A DNA stretch of 64,000 nucleotides from Chrysogorgia sp. JL179-B06 (taxonomy: Eukaryota; Cnidaria; Anthozoa; Scleralcyonacea; Chrysogorgiidae): assembly GCA_035772405.1 (NCBI GenBank), contig JAYKKM010000415.1, positions 1,712,501-1,776,500 of the forward strand, read 5' to 3'. Each line of letters starts with the position of its first letter. The first letter of the stretch is position 1. Under the pieces are notes generated by a model. That model did no database searches, was not told the DNA's origin, and saw only the letters and a program-made list of their open reading frames with translations. The position numbers were made by a program, and so were the translations under genes. Positions 32,001-41,403 of this stretch are shown piece after piece.

Positions 32001-35000
32001 CCAGTTCCTATTTTATAACCAAATGCTCGATCAATTCTAATAAAAAGAAAGTTTATTTTACAAAAAAGATTTTTTCTGTTTAAATGTATAATAAAAACGA
32101 AATGAAATACAATAAATAAATGAAATACAATAAATAAAATACTGAATTACAAATTGAATACTACTCTAAAAGGCTGGTGTATGGTTTTATCCAATACTTA
32201 CTTATATCCAATGCCTTTTATTTTTCCAAAAAGTTCCACGTGACCTGAGCTGTATTGTTCAATCACATCTTTCACATCATACGGTCGTTTAGCCAGCTAG
32301 ATAATATACATCAATACAACTGACTATCTGCACACAAGGGAAATAGGAATTCCCTTACGAAAAAATCCTATAGGATCCTATAGGATTTCCTATAGGAATT
32401 AGGCCAAAATCCAATAGGAATAAATTTCCTATACGATTTCCTATAGGAATTCCAATAGGAAATTTCAAATCCTATAGGATCCTATAGGATTTGGGCCAAA
32501 ATCTAATAGGAATTCCTAAAGGAATTCCTATTGGATTTTTTTGTAAGGGAAGTTAGAGAGGAAATGAGGCTAAAACAATCGAGGCGTGCGTGATTTTCTA
32601 AATATAATTTGTAATTGCTACCACTATATAAACTTTCTATAGAAAACTAGATATTTCAAACTGGATATTATAAATATATACTTTAAATTTTCTCAACGCC
32701 ACCAGAAATTTCAAGTATCTTGTAAATCTGATCGCTTGTTTGTACGGTGGAGGTAAGCTATAGAAATAAAAAAAAAGAAACAGAAGTTGTACATTAATGT
32801 TAAGTCAGGATTCAACGTTTTTGACAATGCAAAGACGCATTTTTTTAGAAAATGTTTTACCACAAATCTCCATCAGCATCTGTAACAATAATCACTTTTG
32901 GAGCCATTGCATTTCCTCCTTAAAACAAAAACCCAACAATTTACTCTTACGTAACGTCCTATTAGAACCATAAATCTCACGATTTCCACAAATAAAACCA
33001 GACAAAAACGTGATTTGAGGATAAAAATAGCAGCTTAAAATATACAAAAACTTAAATTTTGTACAAAATCTTGATTATTGAATATTTATTTACCATGTTC
33101 ATCATCAGTATATTGATCAACTGTTGAGTAAGTATTACCATCAGCTACGAGAGAGTCATTGGATGAAAACTGACTGTTTTCACCGTTTCTTTTCCCCCGA
33201 AATTTGTAGTTGTTCGGTACATTACCACTCGTGTATGGCTTAGATTCCGATGATTTATAACCAAATAATGATATTTTCCTTGTCCAACCAACAGGCTGTG
33301 ATGGTTTCTCAAAATTGCTTTCCACCTCTTTCACTTCTTTCCGAGAATTTCTTTCCTGAATGTATTTGATGTACGATGACCATGTTGCAACTGACTTGGA
33401 ATTTTTGCGCGATGCATAATATCTCCAGTTACACTAACACAGTAAATAAAATATAGAAATCATGTGAGGAAATTAAAACACTGCGAAACATTATATAAAA
33501 TTAGTGTTGCTCTGCGTGACAAGTGTTGTCCTGTGTAGCTATAGGTAGTGTTAAAATACAAATCAATAACTCTAAAAGACTCATGGTGTACTAGCATGAC
33601 CTCTAGAAGAAGGCTCAGGCTTCACTCTTTCCAAATAAGTGGCTATGGCCTTAGGCTAACTTCGAGAAACAGCATGATTGACCTCCTACAAAATATTTCA
33701 ACAGTACACCAACCGTTTGAGTGTTTGATTTTGTACACTTCTATGAACAGATGTTATCTTAAGGTGATTCCTCAGTTTTGCATTGCGCACATTTACTGCA
33801 CACATCCAATAATCAGTGTTTTTATGGCCATTATGCAACACTTTAAAAAAATTCCGACCATTTTAGGACAATTTAGTGCCAAATCTAACAATGGCCGCTT
33901 ATGTACTGGTAGGGAAGAGTTATTAAGGGACTAAATCAATTTTTTTCCGACAACGGTTACACAAGTCTAGCTAAAGCTCCCTGTGCAAGTGGGTTTGAAA
34001 ACTACTTGATAATGCCGGTTTAAGGCCATAGTTCTTAAAGAAGGTCGGTGACCATAATTTTTTCCTTAATAATTCTTTTCTTCTACCACTTTTACGTGTT
34101 ATAACAGAAACTTAGAGAAAAATCATTTCTACAACTTACAATATTTTACATTTTTGATGAATGTTTCTTCAAATAACATGTCAAAGAATATGGGAAACGA
34201 CCTTTCTTTATTATAATAAACCCTGTTAGCTGTTTCTTTTTCCCCAAAATACCATGTTTTCTTGTATAAAATTACTATTGGTCACAATCACGTCACCATA
34301 CTGAGTAAGAGGTGTCAGCTGCGATATGCCATATTTTCTAAACAAGGTAGGTGACCCCAACTTTTTGTTTTGTTTTAATATAAGTATGTCAATAACTTTA
34401 AGACTGGCAAGTTTCAGCAAATTTTAGTTTCGGAAAGAATCACTGAGGAATTACCTTAAATCGTTAAAAATAGCCTAAGTTACGTGTCATTATCAAAATA
34501 CCTTTCTTATGAATCCTATCATATTTAGATCTGCTATAAACAAACTGCTTCAACAACTTTGTGTGTATTCTGAACGGTTTCTGAAACAAAAATTTCGGAA
34601 ACCATGTTTCGGAAATTTGTTTCAGTGTATGTCGGGCTTAATATGTCTGAAAAACCGTGAGTTATAATAAGTCAAAACCTCTAGCTCGATTCTTACACTT
34701 TACTGTGGTACATACTTGGATTAACATAGCAGCTGGCCTTCGTCTTCTCTTGACATGCTTCTGTCTTTGCTGGTGAGACACTTTGAGAGCAAAACCAGAG
34801 CCAAGAATACCCTAGGAGATAATAATGATAAGAATTTTCATTGAAGAAGCCAATGACAAAAACAAAACACAAAAGTAAATCGAATTAAAAGTTATTTCTG
34901 CAATTATATGATTGGTTCCCAAACAATCTTTACAAACTGGTAAATACTGGTTATTATAAAACAACTAAAAAGTTATAAAAAGTTGTGATAAAACCTCAAG

Positions 35001-38000
35001 CTTAGTCAATAAATATTTATTAATAAGCAGAGGAAGAATAGTAATGAAAACATTATGATCAGCCAAACTGGGATTTTGTTTATTAAGGATCGAGCCATCC
35101 TAAATCCCATACAGAATTTGCTGATGCAAACTAGAAATACGTACGTGTACGCAACAACCCCTCGCTGCCTAAACAAATTGCAGTGTTGACATTGAATTAT
35201 GAAACATATTGTCATAACTTACAGCTGGTAAAGCAAAGAATGATATTCCCAAGATGGCAAAGAAAGCAGCAACCCCTCGACCAGTCCAACTTATTGGAAC
35301 CTTGTCACCATAACCAACAGTAGTGAGTGTTACCTGTATTAGAACAGTATGCAGTTGCTCAAATATGAACTTTTTGTTCTTGTGGGAAGAACAATAGAAA
35401 TAAAAGATAATATTAGAAAGCCTTCTACTTAGTGTCATTGGGGTCATTGCACTTACCCTACCCCGCCCACTAAGTACAGTACACTTACCACACCTCGCCC
35501 ACTAAGTACAGTACAGTACACTTACGCCACCCCACCCATGCACCCACTAAGTACAGTACACTTACCACCCCACCCACTAAGTACACTTACCCCACCCCAC
35601 CCACTAAGTACAGTACACTTACCCCACCACACCCACTAAGTAAAGTACACTTACCACACCCCACCAAAAAGAGTCTGCAAATGTCCCAAAATCGTCAGGG
35701 TTTCCTCCTTTCTCAGCCAAGTACACAAAAAAGGAGGCAAAAATCAAACTGCAAAAACCAATGTAGAATGTAGTCAACAGCTCCTGTTTAGAAAAAAGAA
35801 CAAAATGTTATAAACCATGGTAGACATATTTCTATGAATACAAATCATTAAAAAGATCATTGTTGTCTATCTCTAACCTGTCGATGAAGAAAGAGAACAG
35901 AACCAAGCAGTTTCCATGTTCCACCTTGACGATCAAAACGAATCATTCGCAACACTTGAAAAAACTTCAGAATGCTGAGAAGATAATACAGCAAAAATTA
36001 GCATCCCTTACAAGAAAAACAAGAGTTAAAGAGAGTTGCATTTGGTGGGAACACCACAGCAATTGTCTATTGCGAAGAATTTGAATCCATTCTTCAACCA
36101 GGAAGTTCCAAGTACACTTTTTGGGTGATGTCCCTGGGAGTCTCAAATTATCAGATATTTATTTTCACTAACAAAGAGATGGTTTCACAAACCTTATTGC
36201 TGGTGAAATTCTATTATTTTCTGAAGTAAGAATAACGGCAGATGTTGATCCAATAACAATAAGATCTACACAAGAAGCAAGTTTAGAGTTAAAAAAACTT
36301 TTAATGGAGGTTAAAATTATGGAGTGTTAGTCCACATTTCAAAATATTATAGTCCCATTGTCAAAAACTAACCCACAATAACAAAAGGTTTAACAGCAAA
36401 CCGCAGACGGCCAAGAAATCCAACATAGGTACTTCGACATCCTGCTGACCACATTCGAAGGACATACTCCAACATGAAGACAATGAAAAGGAATGTCTCC
36501 TAGAAAAGTAACAATCCCACTATGAACATACAAATTCTCCTTACTGATCTCTTATAGTACGAGTTGGAAGAAGTTGTTTTCAAACACATGTCAGTTTATC
36601 TTTTGTGATCATTTTCTTTATTCTCATTATCTCTTAAAAAGTTAATCAAGAAACTAACCATATAACCTGACCTTTTACTAGGGGAGTGGGGGGCTGGGTA
36701 CAAAGTTGGGGTGCGGGTGTTCTTGGGATCATTTAGCTGGACAAATGTTACACATGAAAGCCCAACACAATATGAATGTCCTCCAAACGTCGGTCCCACA
36801 TACAATTCCGTGTCTGCTTTGTGTCTAGTCTTCCGCTCTTTTGGGAGGAAACCAATTGTATTGTAATATTGTATTGTATAGTATTGTGTTTTATTATATT
36901 ATTTGTATGCATGATATTAATTGCATAATGTAATGTAATGTAATGTATTAATGTAATGTAATGTACAGGTAATATAATGTAATCTTGTGCAGTATTGCAG
37001 GACCCACTGAAAAACACTTTGGTAACGTGGGTATCCTGAATAAATAATATTATTATCTCTATGCTTGGTTAACCATTGATATTGTTAATATAGGTGCTGA
37101 TCACTCTTGGGATTAAAAGGTTAAAGGGGGGCCAAGGGGCCACCCATAGAGTTGCTCCTCCTCTTTTTGGCCCTCAAACCATCCAAGCTGTCTGAGTGTC
37201 TGATTGCCCGACCATGCTCAGTGCACCCTTGGACATGTCAGTTGGTACATACCAGAACATAGATAATTAGTTTAAGTTGAGGTGTATTAGCTTCTTCCAT
37301 AGTCTCCAAAATAGCAAGTACCAGACCAACAGATACCAAAGCAAACCTATAATTGTTTTAATGTCATTAGATTGACAAGATTAGCACAGAAGACATCAAT
37401 ATATGACTTAGAGACCACTTGGATTTTGAGATCTGTGTGACTGACAACGAGGCAGGCAATGTGTGTAACTATGCATATTGCAAGAAACCTCACAGTAGTA
37501 CTTTCTTAGTGTTTTTGACATATTAGCATAGTTCTCTTGTTTCTTCTATTTATGACATCTAGTCAAACTGTTTCAATGTGTATAGTTATGCCGTAGTAAC
37601 AAGTTGTTGAAACTTGAAAGGTTCTACAACGCTTGGAACAGAGTAAATACGAAAAAGCGGTTCCACATCCCATCTGTAAAATCACTCTTTGAAAGCGCTG
37701 TTGTCCGTTTTAGGTTGGGAAGAAATCCCAGAAAAGTTCTCCGACTCGCATTTGAAATATAACTTCCAAACATCACACATCAGAAAAATTCAAATTGAAT
37801 TGGATATAGTAGAACCACCACGACTTGGAACTTAAAGGGCTGCTGAAACTGACATTCTGGTAAAGCGAAGTGAGGAAAGTTGCTGCAAACGATATTATTT
37901 GTTTGTTGTTGCATGCGTACCTTAGTTTGCACGCGATGCGATCAATCATTTCTTTTCATTTCTGTGACAGGCTTTTCAACAAAAAACTTGCATTGCATGT

Positions 38001-41000
38001 AATAAAACCTGAAAAATCTTACATCGCGACATGCTCCTGACAAAAAATATTATTTTGAAAACGTATACGTCATAATGTAAAAACAGCTAATGAATTAAAA
38101 AAATAAAATCTCTGTGCCTGCACAAACTTTCTGAATTGTAAATAGTGCCTGTGAACGTCATACTTTGTAAACACAGTTTTAATAATTAGCCAAAAAATCA
38201 ACCGAAAATTTGTACCTGCACAAATTGAAAATGTGCCTGTGAGCGGCACTCGCACGCTCACGCACTTTAATGAGGCCTTTATAATGAGGCCTTTAATATC
38301 ATGGCAAGATCTTGCAAGATCTTGACAGGATCTAGTCAAGATCCTATAGAATAATGTCAGGATCTTGAGGATCCTACAAGATCCTGACAAAGGATCCTGG
38401 TAAGATCCTTTAAAGATCCTAGCAGGATCCTTGCAAGGATTTCCACCAGGATATATATATATATATATAGTAAGACAAAAAGACAAACTTGAGTTACTTC
38501 ATTTGAATTTTAATCACTACAGATCTGTTTCGTATGGCAAGCGTAGCTTACCACACTCATCAGGCGAAAATCACGCGAAAATCACCTGATGAGTGTGGTA
38601 AGCTACGCTTGCCATACGAAACAGATCTGTAGTGATTAAAATTCAAATGAAGTAACTCAAGTTTGTCTTTTTGTCTTACTATTCCGCTCTACCTCGGTAT
38701 CGAGCACTCTACTCATATATGTTTTCGAACTTGTTATTTATCTATATCTATATCTATATATATATATATATATATATATCTATATCTATATCTATATATA
38801 TATTCAAATTTTGAGCTGGGCTCTAATATTCATTTTACGTTTATATATTTATATATATATAGTAAAAATTCAAAGACTCAACAGTTGTGACTAGACATTT
38901 TATTACTAGTTAGTTTCGTGCCACACGCAAATGGTGTAGTACTCTTCAGATAAAATGGTCTAATGACTAAGATGTGATTACACAGAGGATTATATAGCAA
39001 TCTAAATTAGGAAGTATGTTAATAAAGTTCTGAATGTTCATTAGTTAGTTTGAATTTTCAAAAATTTTAACCGTTTGTAATACTATATACATGAATCTAT
39101 CCACTTGAGATTTGAGTATAATAGAAAGTGGTTGTCAAAAATAGATGAACAAAACCGAAAGGCTTATCATAGGATATGTTTCAAAACCGCATTAAATTAT
39201 AAAATTATAAAATTACGTTACAAAGTTTCTAAATAGAAATTTATTGGCATGTCTAAATGATGACACGAGTTCGTTGCGTTTGTTCAGGGTAGCCAGAGAA
39301 GGTTGACAGATAATGAAATATTTCTCCCACAAACATAAGCTGCATCTGTTTGAAGTATTGCTGTAGGGTCTAGCTTTCTTGAGAACTTTCCATTTGATAT
39401 TATAGTCAACACGCTTATCTTTAAGTTGCCAGACATGTTTGCTTAGCTCGGTGGAGTGTTTCTTTCCGATGTTGTTGAATGAGGATTTGTGGTTGGCGAA
39501 TCTTGTTTTAAAAGTGTTTGCAGTAAGGCCGACATATGTTTGGTCAGGCTTGTTGTCGGTGGTGGTGACTGTAGCTTGGTATACAACAGATTTAGTTAGG
39601 CATTGGCCAAGTAAAGGACAATTGTCGCGGTTTCTGCAGTTGCATTCATTGTCGTTGGGTTTATGTTGGTCATTCTCAGTCTGGGGTAGCTGATTTTGAC
39701 AGTATTCCTGTTGAAGATTTTGTGAAAACTGTGATTTTCATTAAATTCTTCGTCAAGAATTTTGAGGAACGTCTGGCCGATGTTGGTGGAAACGTTCTTG
39801 CTGTATGGTGGGTTGTACCATGTCACGTTTCTATGTCGTTTCTTGTTTTGGCTAGTGGGCACACTTGGTGGTGGTAGGGGTTGAAATTTTAGTTGGTGAT
39901 TATACCCACTATGTTCGAGGGCTTTCTGGTACAGGGGTGTTGCACGGTTGAATGATTCTTCATCAGATGAAATATCAGAGAGACGTTTGTTGATGGATTC
40001 TGGGATGTTCTTGATACATATGTTTACCACTTCAAAACACTGTCTATGCAGCACTCTACTTTATATATATATATATATACACATCTATACAACCGCAATC
40101 TTTCTTGAAAATCTCAGATGTGTCTCCATGCTTTGCAATATACCAGCAAATGAGATTTAAATTTGCATTTTGACCTGGTTGCCAATATCATAAGGGCTGA
40201 ATGTTTTTGTTTATGAGACCGGGCTGAAACTTCAAACTGGCATGAAATCTTCATGTAATCAGCCCCTAAGTCAAGCATAAATTCATACCTAACTATGAAA
40301 TATATTTATGAATTATCATCATTGTGGGAGGTTTATCAACTAGACCCTCAATAAATTTCAAGAATTAAAATGAAACACTGACTGATAGGGAGCGAGTAAA
40401 CTGGGAGCAATTATAGAATACCCGTCTTTTACTAACTGTCAACAGATACAAATAGCGAAAGTGGACGGGTATTCTACAATTTAGCGTAGAAATAGAAGAG
40501 AGCTAATAAATAGTGTCAATGGCGGTCACATTAGCGTACGCTGCCACCTGCCAGGCCAATCTTGCGTATAAATTCTATAGGAATATTTGCAAAATATATA
40601 GTTGGTACAAAATTCAACTTTCAACTGGTATAACATTGTTTCTCTTGTTATTTTCAGAAAGTTTTTAGACTATCATTCTCTAAGTTTCATTAATCTGTGT
40701 TGAGAGCGACAGTTTTAAATACGTTTCAAAACAAAAAGGTCAAGCCTCCTCTTGTATAGCTGTCACGCAGCGTGAAAGCTGGTCTAGTTAAAATGACATT
40801 TAATATTATGTATGACCTGAAATTATTCGTGTTTATTTGCTAAAGAACATACAGGTTAACTAACGAAGAATATTTGCTGAAATGAATATACGCTGTAGTC
40901 CTATATTATTTTAAGATCACGCAGCTGGCTTGGGCCAATATAAAAGCAAATGAGGTCAAACTCTTATACAGAAAGGCTGAAGAAATATCCACAAAAATAA

Positions 41001-41380
41001 CAAATAATAAGCTCTCATAATCCAAGATTTGCTTGATACGTTCAAACAACTTAAAAGGACACAACCATATTGGCATATTAGAACTTGAAGAAACACACGT
41101 CTCTGAAGTTCATATCAGATAAGAAAAAAAATGGATACGCATATTTTAAAAGATCTTCTTAATTACAAAGCAACAGCAAGACATTATTAAATACTCACAC
41201 TACAAAGTGATAGAATAGACTGATGGCCCCAGACGGACGTTCCAAAAAGTTATAGAAAAATAATTGCATCTTCTTGTACTTCCCACGAGCTGATCTTGAC
41301 CCACAAATTGATATCATGTCAAACAGACTAAAACGTCTATGTCCTTCTGAACTTTCATAGCTATCACATTGTTTATCCAT
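29065..41380 (-). CDS. KCNQ: KCNQ (Kv7) voltage-gated potassium channel (15 coding exons)
   Basis: Plasma-membrane voltage-gated K+ channel subunit; 757 aa from the first visible ATG. Exons: 41380-41199, 37346-37253, 36499-36373, 36268-36193, 35974-35878, 35783-35655, 35333-35223, 34811-34716, 33433-33094, 32918-32861, 32757-32682, 32296-32202, 32036-32002, 31868-31798, 29751-29065. All are GT-AG with matching phases. N-terminus [11 protein letters not shown] precedes S1. S2 has [14 protein letters not shown]4 reads [18 protein letters not shown] (R169, R172, R175). The pore filter is TTVGYGD (239-245) and S6 is [18 protein letters not shown]. Calmodulin-binding helix A has [18 protein letters not shown], helix [19 protein letters not shown], then a subunit-assembly coiled coil ([19 protein letters not shown]) and a long Ser/Thr-rich tail. 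The true start may lie upstream: the first exon is open back to a possible acceptor at 41403, before an in-frame TAA. Confidence 0.93.
29798..31715. repeat. 24-bp minisatellite, about 80 copies, in the last KCNQ intron
   Basis: Consensus unit ATGCTGAACAACATTGTTGAAACA, with C/T, A/G and G/A variants. The unit length is a multiple of three and has no stop in several frames, so long artefactual reading frames exist on both strands (up to about 480 codons). The array is confined between KCNQ exons 31798-31868 and 29065-29751. Each unit contains the inverted pair CATTGT/ACAATG. Confidence 0.97.
32350..32552. mobile_element. Short foldback MITE (TCCTATAGGA family), copy 2
   Basis: Ends CCCTTACGAAAAAATCCTAT and ATTGGATTTTTTTGTAAGGG are inverted. 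The interior is made of CCTATAGGAATTCC palindromic blocks. It lies in a KCNQ intron and is the longer relative of 16535-16655. Confidence 0.8.
33490..33740. mobile_element. Decayed copy of the hammerhead repeat family
   Basis: AAAATACAAATCAATAACTC TAAAAGACTCATGGTGTACT-like left part (33550-33595) and complement-like AATATTTCAACAGTACACCA right part (33690-33725). Ribozyme core not recognisable. In a KCNQ intron. Confidence 0.45.
35448..35656. repeat. Tandem repeat containing seven splice-donor copies in a KCNQ intron
   Basis: Units of about 25-40 bp with core CCCACTAAGTACAGTACACTTAC. On the gene's strand each carries GTAAGTG; copies of CACTTAC start at 35450, 35482, 35519, 35559, 35584, 35616 and 35648. 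The last is the real donor of exon 35655-35783. Confidence 0.9.
38280..38460. repeat. GATCCT/AAGATC-rich degenerate repeat and TA tract
   Basis: Irregular copies of AAGATCTTG and AGGATCCT in both orientations, ending in a TATATA run beside the foldback element at 38470. Confidence 0.6.
38470..38690. mobile_element. Foldback element made of two head-on hammerhead-bearing arms
   Basis: Near-perfect inverted repeat of about 95-bp arms: GTAAGACAAAAAGACAAAC at the left and its complement at the right. The centre holds a direct repeat of GCGAAAATCAC. It sits immediately 3' of the Penelope-like relic, in a KCNQ intron, next to a TA/TATC microsatellite. Confidence 0.8.
38580..38637 (+). ncRNA. Type I hammerhead ribozyme in the right arm of an inverted repeat
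   Basis: Read on the plus strand: AAUCAC, CUGAUGA, a 10-bp stem II (GUGUGGUAAG/CUUGCCAUAC) capped by a short loop, GAAA, stem III CAG-AU-CUG, UA, then GUGAUU pairing with the first AAUCAC. All invariant core bases are present and the predicted cut follows GUA. The mirror copy in the left arm (minus strand, about 38510-38570) has the core and stem II but lacks the matching stem I. Confidence 0.85.
38738..38862. repeat. TATATC/TA microsatellite
   Basis: TATCTA and TA runs between the hammerhead foldback element and the Penelope-like relic. Confidence 0.9.
38862..40070 (-). mobile_element. 5'-truncated Penelope-like retroelement with GIY-YIG endonuclease relic
   Basis: On the minus strand, inside the KCNQ intron between 37346 and 41199. 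Residues from about 40054 down read as the region linking the Penelope reverse transcriptase to the endonuclease ([35 protein letters not shown]). After a frameshift near 39670 come the zinc motif [15 protein letters not shown] and a GIY-YIG nuclease core with [34 protein letters not shown] and [20 protein letters not shown], ending near 39240. No reverse transcriptase palm motifs remain. At 40030-40064 the coding part is fused to a short sequence (GTAGAGTGCTGC type) shared with other repeats in the window. A hammerhead ribozyme lies beyond the 3' end. It is dead, being truncated and frameshifted. Confidence 0.85.
38896..38957 (-). ncRNA. Type I hammerhead ribozyme in the Penelope-like 3' region
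   Basis: Read on the minus strand: stem I 5' arm CAUUUUAU, core CUGAAGA, stem II GUACUACAC...GUGUGGCAC (8 of 9 pairs), GAAA, stem III CUA-AC-UAG, then UA, then stem I 3' arm AUAAAAUG, which pairs perfectly over 8 bp with the first arm. The predicted cleavage triplet is GUA. Every conserved core base of the CUGANGA...GAAA consensus is present. Its place downstream of the endonuclease relic matches the hammerheads known from pseudo-LTRs of Penelope-like elements. Confidence 0.85.
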
Positions 41381-41403
41381 CTGGGTGATAATGACGACGT
41401 TGT

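Noticed and set aside
35006..35215. Membrane-like small frame on the minus strand
   Set aside because: Hydrophobic by AT-richness, located in a KCNQ intron, with no splice signals that would include it.
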